From assembly GCF_002214525.1 (NCBI RefSeq), contig NZ_CP015104.1, positions 496,001 through 560,000 on the forward strand: a stretch of 64,000 bases of DNA, in the 5' to 3' direction. The stretch is from Thermococcus sp. P6. GTDB taxonomy: Archaea > Methanobacteriota_B > Thermococci > Thermococcales > Thermococcaceae. Of this stretch, positions 8,192-20,747 are shown piece by piece. The stretch's first letter is position 1; every line of letters begins with the position of its first letter. The notes under the pieces were generated by a model. It saw nothing but the letters and a program-made list of their open reading frames with translations, was not told where the DNA came from and ran no database searches. The position numbers were made by a program, and so were the translations under genes.

Positions 8192-9916
8192 ATGTTCATG
8201 AAGTACGCCCACCATTTCCACGCCTACCAGCCGGGGGATGTGGTCTACGTTCTCGACGGCGACGGGAGCAGCCCCCTGGATTACGAGGAGAGGGTAAGTC
8301 CCGTTGCAATAAAGATCCGCGGGGAGGAGGTTAAGGGCAGGAACTGGACGATGGCGATGCTCCACTCCTACGAGTACATAGCGGACCTCCTCTCCCGGAT
8401 GAGGGGAATAAGCCTCGACATCGAGCCCTTCACCTTTCTCATGCTCCTCAGGCACCACCGGAGGGCCTTTGAGGAGGCCGTCGAGCTCCTTCAGAGGTTC
8501 GATCCCGTGCCAACGACACCCTTTCACCCGATAGTTCCCCATCTGGACGGTTTCGAGCAGGAAATTCTCGCACGGGTTTCCTTTGACTTCTACTCCCCGC
8601 TGATCGGGGATAGGGACGTAATCGGCTACTGGCTCCCGGAGGCGGTGATAACAAGGGATAGCGCCCGCATAGTGGAGTCCTCAACCGATAAAAAGCTGGT
8701 CTTTCTCCTCGACGAGAGGCAGCTGATCTATGACCTCCCGCAGGCCAAGTACTCCTGCAACCGCTACGGGGGAGCGTTCGTCTTCGGCCGGGAGTGGGGC
8801 ATAAGCGACGCTTTCGCCTTCAACACCCTCGACGTGGAGGGATTGATCTCTGCTGTCCTCTCACGCCGGGATAATTTCAAGGAGGACACTGGAGTTCCCT
8901 ACCTTATCTTCACGGCCAGCGATCTGGAGAGCCTCCTCGGGAACCCGGCCCAGCTCGACCGTTTCGTAAGCTGGATGGAGGGGCTTGAGCAGGAGGGCGT
9001 TGAAAGGATCTCGGCCATGGAGTTCGTGAAGAAGAAACTCTCCGGCGAGTTCAGGCCCCTTGAGGGCGAGTGCTCCTTCGAGATGGGGGTAAAGGATTAC
9101 TCCTCTTGGAGCGACTACTTCGACCTCAGCACCGACGGCAGGACCGGAGACATGAGGTGGCTCGGCTATCGCAGGGATGATGGAAGGGTCTTTTCCCGGG
9201 AGGTGAAGGGCAGGAAAATTTCCCAGCTCTGGAAGGTGGCCTTCACCCGCCTCTTCGAGGAGCTCAACAGGACCGTTAGACTGGGGGTTCTGAGGGGACT
9301 CGAGGAGCTTAACGCCGATGCCCGGGAGTTCCTTGTGCGCTACGCGAGGATATTCTTCCGGGACTACTACGATTACTTCGGCATGGAAACGTCACAGGAT
9401 TACGTTCTCGAGCCAGCCCGCGGGGAGAGAAAGGCCCTGAGGCTCGGAAGGGTTTACTACCTGATGCTGCTCGCCAACCACTCCTGTCCGCGCTTCTGGG
9501 AGAACCTCGACACGAGGGTGGCCTTCGGCAACGTCTCGGTCATGGCAAAGGCCCTCATAGAGCTGATGGACTACTTCGACGGCCATGAAATTCAGAGTCT
9601 CTTCGTGGACGCCTACCTGAGACTGCTGAACTTCGAGGGGCTCTACTACCTCTGGGACCTCGGAAGGATGCCCTCGCTTGAGGGCTGGGAAACGGAAGAA
9701 GATGCCTGGCTGGACGCCCTTAGACCAGAGGTCCCCGGAAACGGTTACAACGTGGTGACGAGGGCGGCCCTCTACACCGGGAGGAGGGCCCTTAAGGGAG
9801 AGCTGAGGGGCCTGATCGAGTCCTACAACCTCGAATGGGCGGTGGCTGATACGGGCCACATCCCCGGGGAGATGCACGGCGAGTGGGAGAACAGGGAATG
9901 GTGCGAGCACAGGTGA
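8192..9916 (+). CDS. Glycoside hydrolase family 57 protein
   Basis: A 574-residue GH57-family protein. The family contains thermophilic amylases, amylopullulanases and branching enzymes that use a retaining mechanism. Visible motifs are HFHAYQP at residues 8-14 (family region 1) and GYWLPE with Glu150 as likely nucleophile (region 3). The acid/base is probably Asp244 in TASDLESLLG, though this region is degenerate relative to the classic motif, so the activity is uncertain. There is no signal peptide, implying an intracellular enzyme. GGTGA at 8181-8185 supports ATG 8192. Confidence 0.82.
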   Translation: MFMKYAHHFHAYQPGDVVYVLDGDGSSPLDYEERVSPVAIKIRGEEVKGRNWTMAMLHSYEYIADLLSRMRGISLDIEPFTFLMLLRHHRRAFEEAVELLQRFDPVPTTPFHPIVPHLDGFEQEILARVSFDFYSPLIGDRDVIGYWLPEAVITRDSARIVESSTDKKLVFLLDERQLIYDLPQAKYSCNRYGGAFVFGREWGISDAFAFNTLDVEGLISAVLSRRDNFKEDTGVPYLIFTASDLESLLGNPAQLDRFVSWMEGLEQEGVERISAMEFVKKKLSGEFRPLEGECSFEMGVKDYSSWSDYFDLSTDGRTGDMRWLGYRRDDGRVFSREVKGRKISQLWKVAFTRLFEELNRTVRLGVLRGLEELNADAREFLVRYARIFFRDYYDYFGMETSQDYVLEPARGERKALRLGRVYYLMLLANHSCPRFWENLDTRVAFGNVSVMAKALIELMDYFDGHEIQSLFVDAYLRLLNFEGLYYLWDLGRMPSLEGWETEEDAWLDALRPEVPGNGYNVVTRAALYTGRRALKGELRGLIESYNLEWAVADTGHIPGEMHGEWENREWCEHR

Positions 9917-9949
9917 GGCCCTTCTCTTCCAGTTCTTTTTTGCCGACGG

Positions 9950-11308
9950 TCAACCCTTCAGGTTCCACTTCTCCCTGCTGAGGAAGAGGTAGGCATCCTC
10001 CTCAAGTTCCTTCGGGACGTAATCCAGCAGGATCTCAGCCCTCGCGATGCTCTCCCTCAGGTTCTTTCCAAGGGCGACCTGTCCCCTCTCCAGAAGCCCG
10101 GCGATGACGTCCACCACGTTCTCCCTCACGGCCTTTTCCGCGAAGAGCCTCTTTCCGACGATCCACACCCGATCGTTCTTCCGGTAAAAGTCCCACCCCT
10201 GCTCTGTGAAGAACTCCGGCCCGGGTTTTAGTTTAATCCTCTCCCTTTCTCGCCTGTCGATCTCGAGCATTATGAAGGCCCTATCCCTTCTGCCGAAGTC
10301 CCATCCCAGAACGTTGAAGCCTTCCTTCGAAAGGGCCCTCTCGAGGCCACGGGCACTCCTGAGGAGCTGGGGGAAGAGGACGTCATCAACGAGCCCGGGT
10401 TCGTTGAAGAGCAGGGTTACGAGGTGGGTTCCCTTCCTTCTGAGCTCGGAGAGGTAACTTCCCTTCGGTCTTTCTCGCGGGAAGAAGAAGCTTTCCGAGG
10501 GACTCTCGAGGAACAGTGGAGCTTTGAAGTAAAAACTTCCGTAGCGCTCCCATCCAAGGTTTGAGGCCACGTTCCTCCGGGGATCAACGGGGTCTATCAC
10601 CACCAGAGGTCTGTCAGCTTCCCTCTCTACCGTCTCCATGGCCAGTCTGTACTCCCGGGCCAGCCATTTCCCGGGGTCGATTACCTTCTTCCGCAACATG
10701 AAATCGGCCTTTTCAAGGACCTCGAGGAAGGACCCGTACTCTATGATGAGAACCTCTGCAAGATAGCCCGAGAAACCCCTCACGTAGACCTCGCTACCGT
10801 AGGCGTTTATCCCCTTTAAGAACTTCTTCAGGAGCCTAACCTCGTCGTTTCTGCCCTTCAGGTTTTCGATCACCCACCCGGTGTGGAGTATGGAGCGATC
10901 AACAGCAGTTCTAACCTCCTTCCAGTTGCTCACCTCGTAGCAGGGGACGAGGTCGACGCTTACGCCTCTGTAGCTTGCCCTCACGTAGGGATGCTCCGCG
11001 TAGGAGACCTCGTAATCATCAAGTTTTCCGGCTATCGCCTTTACGAGTTCAAAGCCATCCTCCCTGAGCTTCGACACGGGCGTATCCGGTGGAAAGGCGA
11101 GAAAAAGATCAACGTCGTGGTCCCCGGCCAGGTAGGTGTCCTTGGCGAGTGAGCCGACGAAGTGGGGCTTTGCGTTTAGACCGAGTTCCTCGATGGTCTC
11201 CCACGCTATCGATTCCAGTTCCCCCATAATTCCCTCTACGAAGGCCCTCTCCTCCACGGTGGGCCGTATTCTCGAGAGAACTTCCTTGACGATCTCCTCC
11301 GGATCCAT
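9950..11308 (-). CDS. cca: CCA-adding enzyme (archaeal class I tRNA nucleotidyltransferase)
   Basis: A 452-residue archaeal class I CCA enzyme, which adds or repairs CCA at tRNA 3' ends. The nucleotidyltransferase signature is FVGSLAKDTYLAGDHDVDLFLAF near residue 50, with the GS and D-x-D catalytic elements. The length fits the family. The ATG at 11308 has GGAGTGA upstream at a good distance; an in-frame GTG at 11317 overlaps the thpR stop and is less likely. It is transcribed with thpR, a common archaeal pairing. Confidence 0.92.
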   Translation of the reverse strand: MDPEEIVKEVLSRIRPTVEERAFVEGIMGELESIAWETIEELGLNAKPHFVGSLAKDTYLAGDHDVDLFLAFPPDTPVSKLREDGFELVKAIAGKLDDYEVSYAEHPYVRASYRGVSVDLVPCYEVSNWKEVRTAVDRSILHTGWVIENLKGRNDEVRLLKKFLKGINAYGSEVYVRGFSGYLAEVLIIEYGSFLEVLEKADFMLRKKVIDPGKWLAREYRLAMETVEREADRPLVVIDPVDPRRNVASNLGWERYGSFYFKAPLFLESPSESFFFPRERPKGSYLSELRRKGTHLVTLLFNEPGLVDDVLFPQLLRSARGLERALSKEGFNVLGWDFGRRDRAFIMLEIDRRERERIKLKPGPEFFTEQGWDFYRKNDRVWIVGKRLFAEKAVRENVVDVIAGLLERGQVALGKNLRESIARAEILLDYVPKELEEDAYLFLSREKWNLKG

Positions 11309-11313
11309 TTCCC

Positions 11314-11868
11314 TCACTCCGCCAGCTCGAACCTTGCCATCGTCTCGTAGATCGGTCCCCTCGGCGTAAGGGTGCTCCTCTTCAGCTCTATCGCCTCAAC
11401 GGTGAACTCCCCGAAGTCTTCGTTCGCGAGATCCCTGAGGGCCATCGCAAGCTCGAGCTTATCCTTCACGAACTTCACCCTGCCGATGGTTACGTGGGCC
11501 ACGAAGTTTTTCTCCCTTTTGAAGCCCAGTTTTCTCATCTCCCGCTCCACGTCCCTGGCTATAGCGTTTATTCCCCCGTCATTCTCTATTCCCGCCCAGA
11601 TCACCCTCACGTAATTCGGGTTCGGGAAGACGCCTATCCCCTTAACCCGGACGCGGTGCTTTTTGTGCTTCTTCGCTATCCCCTCAAGGGCTTCCATGAC
11701 GTCCCTCGCCCGTGCGTCGTCTATCTCACCGAGGAACTTAAGGGTCACGTGAAAGTTCTCCCTCTCGACGAACTTTATCTTTGCCGCCTTCGTTCCGATC
11801 CTCTGCTGGGCCCTGACAAGGTTATCCCTGACTTCGTCACTCACTTCTATGGCTATGAAGGCTCTCAT
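11314..11868 (-). CDS. thpR: RNA 2',3'-cyclic phosphodiesterase
   Basis: A 184-residue member of the LigT/2H phosphoesterase family that hydrolyses 2',3'-cyclic phosphates at RNA ends. Both catalytic H-x-T/S tetrapeptides are present: HVTLKFLG starting at His40 and HVTIGRVK near residue 126. The RBS GGTGGTGGT lies directly before ATG 11868. It is followed immediately by cca, so the pair acts on tRNA/RNA ends. The first part of this gene and its leader exist again as a decayed copy at 12623-12769. Confidence 0.93.
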   Translation of the reverse strand: MRAFIAIEVSDEVRDNLVRAQQRIGTKAAKIKFVERENFHVTLKFLGEIDDARARDVMEALEGIAKKHKKHRVRVKGIGVFPNPNYVRVIWAGIENDGGINAIARDVEREMRKLGFKREKNFVAHVTIGRVKFVKDKLELAMALRDLANEDFGEFTVEAIELKRSTLTPRGPIYETMARFELAE

Positions 11869-11940
11869 ACCACCACCGGAATAGTTCCCCCGGGAGTGGT
11901 TAAAAGGGTTTTCTGCCTACGCCCCGGTTCATCAACGGGG
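11788..11940 (-). repeat. Copy 1 of a duplicated thpR 5'-end segment
   Basis: This segment covers the first 27 codons of thpR plus about 72 bases upstream. It aligns with 12623-12769 over its whole length in the same orientation, with identical stretches such as CGATCCTCTGCTGG and ATCAACGGGG. By eye identity is about 80 percent with small indels. Copy 1 is functional; copy 2 is not. Confidence 0.85.
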
Positions 11941-11943
11941 TAG

Positions 11944-12552
11944 TTAAATAAACAGCTTAAGAATTGTTCCTACCAAGGGGACCGCAAGGTTGTCATCTAA
12001 AAATGCCTGATATTCCGCCAGCGTTAGTATGATTCCCCAAACCACTTTCAGGGGCCAGGAAAACTCCGGAAGGACCAACGCGGATATCAAAAGGGTTGAG
12101 AGAAAATAACCCAGACTACCGCTCCAGTGTTTTTTTAATTTCACATTATGGCCGTTTCTTCTAAAATAAGCGAATCTAATCACGCCGGTAACACCGTCAC
12201 TTATTGCCATGGCCAGCAGAATCGCCGTTGCATAGCTCTTAGGGAGGGCAAAAACCACTAAAGATGCCGAAAATGCGAAAAAAACTTCTCCATAGTTTGA
12301 TTTTATTTGATACCATCCAAGTTTGTTCTTTTTTATGTGAAATATCAGCTGGACCAACCCAAAAATAAACGCTGCGGGAGAAAATACCTCTCTGGGGATC
12401 TGGTCAAAATAGTACAGGATTGCTGCAGGAACGATGCTAAAATGGATTATTTTCCTGTTTATCCACGCATACTCTTCCCCCAGATACCTCGTAAAATATA
12501 TTGAGGCCAAGATTGGAAGTGCTGCCAGAATAACCGCCGTGATTATATCCAT
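11944..12552 (-). CDS. Dolichol kinase / phosphatidate cytidylyltransferase-like membrane protein
   Basis: A 202-residue protein with about six membrane segments that resembles the CTP-dependent polyprenol/dolichol kinase (SEC59) and CDP-diglyceride synthase superfamily. Recognisable elements are RKIIHFS near the N-terminus, SDGVTGVIR in the middle, KHWSGSLGYF, and DDNLAVPLVG at the C-terminus. It could phosphorylate a polyprenol used as glycan carrier. The ATG at 12552 follows GGGGGGCAGGTC, and TATA-like CTTTAAATG lies about 35 bases upstream; an ATG at 12579 is too close to that box. It is more A/T-rich than its neighbours and flanked by the two copies of the thpR segment, a sign of insertion. 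Confidence 0.72.
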   Translation of the reverse strand: MDIITAVILAALPILASIYFTRYLGEEYAWINRKIIHFSIVPAAILYYFDQIPREVFSPAAFIFGLVQLIFHIKKNKLGWYQIKSNYGEVFFAFSASLVVFALPKSYATAILLAMAISDGVTGVIRFAYFRRNGHNVKLKKHWSGSLGYFLSTLLISALVLPEFSWPLKVVWGIILTLAEYQAFLDDNLAVPLVGTILKLFI

Positions 12553-12622
12553 GACCTGCCCCCCGTAATAGAGGGTCATTATTCATTTAAAGATTTCCCT
12601 CTCAAAGAACCCTATCCCCGGT

Positions 12623-12769
12623 CTTCGTTTCGATCCTCTGCTGGACCCTGAAGGGATCATCGGGATTCGTCGCTCACTTCTATGGCCATGAAGGCTCTCA
12701 CACCACGGGATAGTTCCTCCGAGGGTTGTTAAAAGGATTTTTGCCTACGGCTTCAGGTCATCAACGGGG
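12623..12769 (-). repeat. Copy 2 of the duplicated thpR 5'-end segment (decayed)
   Basis: A degenerate second copy of 11788-11940. It includes the remnant of the thpR start (TATGGCCATGAAGGC on the plus strand) and the leader, but no open thpR frame. Its right end overlaps the last eight or so codons of the ABC ATPase gene (12745-12769), so the leader of the real thpR probably derives from what was once the end of this ATPase gene. Confidence 0.85.
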
Positions 12770-13359
12770 ATGCAGTTCAGACTGTCTACCGGTCTCCGGG
12801 AGGTTACGAGAACCGCACCATCCTTAGTGAGCTCTCGGATAATGGTCTTAACAACGTCCTCTCCTCCCTCGTCGATTCCTATAACCGGATCGTCGAGGAG
12901 TGTCAGCTTCCTCTCGAGAACGTAGGCCGTCAGAAGCTGGACCTTTCTCCGCTGTCCCTGAGAGAGCTCCTTTATCGGGCGGTTGTAGAGATGTTCAAGC
13001 CCCAAAAATTCCAGACCTCTGGAGATCCTCTCTTCGTCCGGTTTCTCACCGTAGATGTCCGAGATCATGTTTACATAGTCCTTCACCCTCAGCTCGATCG
13101 GGAGGGATATCTCCTCGGGAAGGAAAAACACCTCCCTCATAACCGGCTTTCCCCTCCCCGGCTTCTTCCTGAGTATCCTGACCTCCCCTGAGAAGGGTTC
13201 CCTGAGTCCTGCAATAGTTTTCAGAAAGGTTGTTTTGCCCGTCCCGTTTTCTCCGTAAACGATTGCATGTTCTCCTTCCCTTAACCTCAGAGAGGCCTTT
13301 AAAAGGGGCCTATCGTACCCGCAGACTAGTTCCCTTATAACAAGTACCTCATTACTCAA
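12745..13359 (-). CDS. ABC transporter ATP-binding protein
   Basis: A 204-residue ABC ATPase with Walker A YGENGTGKTT (about residues 35-44), signature LSQGQRRKV and Walker B LTLLDDPVIGID. It powers the transporter formed with the membrane proteins upstream. The start appears to be TTG 13359, overlapping the stop of the previous gene, with GGGAGGGATGAGGA as RBS; the nearby ATG at 13352 is out of frame. The Walker B region has Pro in place of the usual Glu after the Asp pair (DDPV), which could lower ATP hydrolysis. Last gene of a four-gene operon. Confidence 0.88.
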   Translation of the reverse strand: MSNEVLVIRELVCGYDRPLLKASLRLREGEHAIVYGENGTGKTTFLKTIAGLREPFSGEVRILRKKPGRGKPVMREVFFLPEEISLPIELRVKDYVNMISDIYGEKPDEERISRGLEFLGLEHLYNRPIKELSQGQRRKVQLLTAYVLERKLTLLDDPVIGIDEGGEDVVKTIIRELTKDGAVLVTSRRPVDSLNCIPVDDLKP

Positions 13360-13756
13360 TCCTCATCCCTCCCACTCCCGCAACGTCCTCTGGCAGAGCT
13401 ATGAGATGAAGGAGGAAGGGGAACGCTATGAGGGAATCGTAGCAGACTACCAGCAATCCGATCGATCCAAGAACCTCAGCCGGGAGGATGGCGGAGAGGA
13501 ACACCATCCCCGGAGAGACTTCCTTTTCCACGGTGATCTCAAAAAACCGCCCTTCTCTAAAGCTGAACCCATCATCGGGAAGAAGAACAACGTGCAGAAA
13601 CTCATGAACGGCGAATGTTAGGGGCAGGAGTGATGCCGAAGCTACCAGTCTGAGACCCAGAGCTGGCCATACGAATAGGAATGGAAGGGCCCCCAAGAGC
13701 GGAACCCAGAGCAGTCGTGTGAACAGGACTTTGGGTATTACTTCGGATTTTTTCAT
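13352..13756 (-). CDS. Membrane zincin-like protein with HExxH motif
   Basis: A 134-residue protein with about four hydrophobic segments and the motif FAVHEFLHVVLLPDD, an HExxH zinc-binding signature placed at a membrane boundary. This resembles the DUF3267 putative zincin peptidases. It may be an integral membrane metalloprotease, or a non-catalytic relative. ATG 13756 overlaps the upstream stop as ATGA and has GGAGGAAGAGG as RBS, so translation is coupled. Its position inside an ABC operon suggests it processes or handles the exported substrate (inference). Confidence 0.62.
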   Translation of the reverse strand: MKKSEVIPKVLFTRLLWVPLLGALPFLFVWPALGLRLVASASLLPLTFAVHEFLHVVLLPDDGFSFREGRFFEITVEKEVSPGMVFLSAILPAEVLGSIGLLVVCYDSLIAFPFLLHLIALPEDVAGVGGMRIE

Positions 13757-14829
13757 ATCCTCTTCCTCCATGCATCGATATCGTAAAGTGAAACCGAGAC
13801 AAAGAACCCCAGAGAAACCACGACATACAACGGAACATCCGGAAGTAGATGCACCAGTACGAGATAGGAAAGGTAGGAGTAGCCCGTCAGGCGTGAATCA
13901 GAGCCAGATGGAAGCGCAACGTTAGATAATGCTCCGAGTACACCGAACTTTATGGCATTTTCCATGGAGATCGACAGATGGTTGAGGAACGTTAGACTTA
14001 AGGACACGGGAATCGCAACCGCCATGGCCAGAGCAAATCCGGCAGTCCTCCTGATTATGGGGGAGCCAACCATAGCCCTCAGATAATCAACGCTTGATTC
14101 ACCGTTTCTCATACCATAAACAGCCATATAGGGCAGGGAGATGGAAACTATGGTGAATGCCATGAAACCAACGTAATGGAGGGGCTCGAAGTCGGGGTTC
14201 AGAAAGATTACACTACCATCCGAGATAAAGACGCTCATCTCCCCGGGATAAGCAGTATCGAAGGCGTAGACGACCCCCATTAAAGGAACCACATACCTCA
14301 GGTTTATCTCAAAGCCCCTGAATGTTATCCTCGCCGGCATGCCCGTTATTAACCACTTAAATCCATGGATAAGGTACGGAACGGTCAACGCAACGAAGCT
14401 CTGGGCCCTGAGGTCGCCGCAGCCAGCGGGTATGAAGACGAGGGAGAGGGGGAAAGTCACCAACGCCAGTCTCGAACCTGCGGAGAGGAGGGAGACGAGC
14501 CCTATGGAAAGGAGGGCCAGAAAGACCGGCAGGAATCCCTTCAGTGAGAGAAGGAGTGGAAGAACGAGGGGGATAAGACCCAGAGCCGTGAGCAGGGCCA
14601 TTCTTTCCATCGAGGCCGGAAGGTTCAGGAGATGGGCATGAATTCTTAGAGTTCTCTTAGGGTCGATGAGGTTCATAACAGCCTGGGAGATTATGATAAC
14701 AGCAAGGAGCACGTAGAGATCCATTCCATCTCCCCGCGGGAGTTTAAACTTCACAAGTGAGATTAAAACTACGAGAAAAACGTACGCACGACTTCTTATC
14801 AGGGTCTTAAAATAAAAGTAGGGGAGCAT
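13753..14829 (-). CDS. Polytopic membrane protein, probable ABC permease
   Basis: A 358-residue protein with about ten hydrophobic segments and no named family that I recognise. Its position directly before the zincin and ATPase genes in one operon makes it the likely membrane component of the transporter. There is an N-terminal stretch MLPYFYFKTLIRSRAY of the kind seen in ABC-2 type exporters. ATG 14829 with GTGAGGG upstream is preferred over TTG 14835. The substrate is unknown. Confidence 0.6.
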   Translation of the reverse strand: MLPYFYFKTLIRSRAYVFLVVLISLVKFKLPRGDGMDLYVLLAVIIISQAVMNLIDPKRTLRIHAHLLNLPASMERMALLTALGLIPLVLPLLLSLKGFLPVFLALLSIGLVSLLSAGSRLALVTFPLSLVFIPAGCGDLRAQSFVALTVPYLIHGFKWLITGMPARITFRGFEINLRYVVPLMGVVYAFDTAYPGEMSVFISDGSVIFLNPDFEPLHYVGFMAFTIVSISLPYMAVYGMRNGESSVDYLRAMVGSPIIRRTAGFALAMAVAIPVSLSLTFLNHLSISMENAIKFGVLGALSNVALPSGSDSRLTGYSYLSYLVLVHLLPDVPLYVVVSLGFFVSVSLYDIDAWRKRI

Positions 14830-14838
14830 ATCCAACCC

Positions 14839-15291
14839 TCACAAGAGGGACAGCAGTGTTTTGACGATGGCGGCACATACGCACCTAATTTCAAAGAGCG
14901 TCCACGAGAGTCTTACGTTAGTTCCGCACTCCTTCACCGGATTCGGAGAGCAGACCACTTTCTTGCAGTAGCCGCAGGCTCCTCCGTAGAGCAGGAGGAC
15001 GGTGATCGCCAGAACCACTATTATGACTACCGGTCCAGCGTAGTAATAAGCTGGATTTCCCCTTTTACGGGCCAGACTTTCACCGGCGTAGGCGATGACA
15101 ACCCCGATGGTCCCGCCAATGAGGAGCGCCACCAATCCGTTCACCCTGTAACCACCGCTAACCACCTCGGTCCACGGAAGCCCTATTCCATTCATCCTCA
15201 GGTAGGCACTGACCACGCTGAAGGCGGCGAAGCTCAGGAGGCCGGTTAGAGCGTAGTAGGCCGTTCTTACCACCGGACTCTGCCGCTTCAT
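14839..15291 (-). CDS. Small membrane protein with a Cys-rich C-terminal region
   Basis: A 150-residue protein with three or four membrane segments. After the third segment comes a short region with seven cysteines (ACGYCKKVVC, then ECG, then RCVC) and a final hydrophobic helix. No family recognised. The Cys cluster could bind metal or form disulfides outside the cell. It opens the operon 14839-12745: GGGTGCGGGA is the RBS and AAATTTATAGG (about 15325-15335, minus strand) the TATA box. Confidence 0.6.
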   Translation of the reverse strand: MKRQSPVVRTAYYALTGLLSFAAFSVVSAYLRMNGIGLPWTEVVSGGYRVNGLVALLIGGTIGVVIAYAGESLARKRGNPAYYYAGPVVIIVVLAITVLLLYGGACGYCKKVVCSPNPVKECGTNVRLSWTLFEIRCVCAAIVKTLLSLL

Positions 15292-15455
15292 TCCCGCACC
15301 CCCAGATAGTTTGACGATTGATCCTATAAATTTTTTCCTTCATTGAGCATAAACATCCATACTACTTTTTACTTACGTATGACCTAATCCTGATCCAGAA
15401 TTGGATAGTTGATAGAAAAAGATAAAATTTTATACGTAAATAAAGAGTAAAAAGC

Positions 15456-15917
15456 TCACTCCCTCACGACAACCGGGAACTCCTCCCACGGGAAGACTAT
15501 CCACTTGTCGGTCCTGAATACGTAGAAGTCCGGAACAACCGAAGTCCACGGCTTCATGCTGAGGCAGGCGATCTTTATCTCGCTTGCTCCAGCCTTCTCG
15601 ACCTCCTCCCTCACGACCTCCAGCGTCTTTCCGGTGTCGCTCACGTCATCCACTATAACGACCCTTTTTCCCTCCAGCGAGCCGTGGAGCGGGATCGTTA
15701 TCACCGGCTTCTCCATCCTCTCCTCGATGTCCCTGTAGAACTTCACGTCTATCACCTTAACCTCGACGTCCCCCAGTATGTGGCTCAACCTGACCGCAGG
15801 TATTAGGCCTCCCCTCGCAATGCCGACTATTACATCAGGCCTGTAATCCCTCAGCTTATCGGCCAGTGAAAAGATTGCCCTGTCCACCTGCCACCACGTG
15901 AGGTAAACCTTGTCCAT
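15456..15917 (-). CDS. Purine phosphoribosyltransferase (Gpt-like)
   Basis: A 153-residue type I phosphoribosyltransferase. The PRPP-binding motif is VVIVDDVSDTGKTL at about residues 86-99, preceded by the PPi loop VGIARGGLIPAV. It resembles archaeal xanthine/hypoxanthine/guanine salvage enzymes; which base is preferred is not evident. GGGTGTTGGA precedes ATG 15917, and TATA-like CCTTAAACC is about 30 bases upstream. T-rich runs follow the stop on the minus strand, consistent with archaeal termination. Confidence 0.88.
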   Translation of the reverse strand: MDKVYLTWWQVDRAIFSLADKLRDYRPDVIVGIARGGLIPAVRLSHILGDVEVKVIDVKFYRDIEERMEKPVITIPLHGSLEGKRVVIVDDVSDTGKTLEVVREEVEKAGASEIKIACLSMKPWTSVVPDFYVFRTDKWIVFPWEEFPVVVRE

Positions 15918-16038
15918 TCCAACACCCCCAATAGCCCGGTTTAAGGAAATACCCTAAAGGCTCCTGAATGATGGAGAGAAGTTAAAGCTTCGGTTTTAAA
16001 AAGCCTCCGTTGGCAGAAAGATGTTAAAAACAAAAACG

Positions 16039-20184
<4,146 letters not shown>

Positions 20185-20312
20185 CTATCGGGTACATCCC
20201 CTACATATACCTTACCCTTCCCATCTTCGCCGGGATGACGAATTCATGGGGCAACCTTTGATAGGTGGGTGAGGGTGTAGAAAAGGGAGATGTCGGATAA
20301 TTTATCCAGATT

Positions 20313-20747
20313 TCAAAGGCCTTCGTATATGAGTTTGAGCCTGTAGGCGTGCTTTAGTTCTTCTCCGGCCATCATTTTGAAGATGTGCATCAAAGAACCG
20401 TCCAAAATGCCGGCGAGCCTCGTGTAGAGCTCGTAAGCATGCCTCTCCCGGATCAGGGCCTCGAGGACAAGTTCCTCAAGCCCTTCCGGTTCCGCCCGCT
20501 CATCCCCCAGCAGAGGCTCGAGGGAGAGGCTTTCGAGGTAGTCTATGACGGTTGTTCCCTTCAGGGCCCCTCCGAAGAGCATCCCCTCGAGGGTCTTCCG
20601 GTGCCTTAACTCCTCCTCGGCCATAAGCTGGAACGTTTCAACCAGCTCCGGTCTTTCAAAGGTTGCGAAGGTTTCTCCAAGCTTGTGAAGGTTGTAAAGC
20701 TCGTTTTCCTGCCATATGAGTTTTTTCAAGAGCTCTTCGAGTTTCAT
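20313..20747 (-). CDS. Ferritin-like / rubrerythrin-type diiron protein
   Basis: A 144-residue four-helix protein with two E...ExxH-type repeats: AEEELRHRK near residue 45 and AGEELKHAY near residue 128, plus Glu14 and ERHAYEL near residue 100. These match the diiron ligands of ferritin-like proteins. A peroxide-scavenging or iron-handling role is likely. No rubredoxin domain is present. ATG 20747 overlaps the preceding stop (ATGA), with GGAGG upstream, so it is coupled to the HAD gene. Confidence 0.82.
   Translation of the reverse strand: MKLEELLKKLIWQENELYNLHKLGETFATFERPELVETFQLMAEEELRHRKTLEGMLFGGALKGTTVIDYLESLSLEPLLGDERAEPEGLEELVLEALIRERHAYELYTRLAGILDGSLMHIFKMMAGEELKHAYRLKLIYEGL

Noticed and set aside
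15365-15455. Inverted repeat TTTTTACTTACGTAT ... ATACGTAAATAAAGAGTAAAAA
   Set aside because: The arms are imperfect with a long loop and very A/T-rich; not distinguishable from ordinary terminator/promoter sequence.
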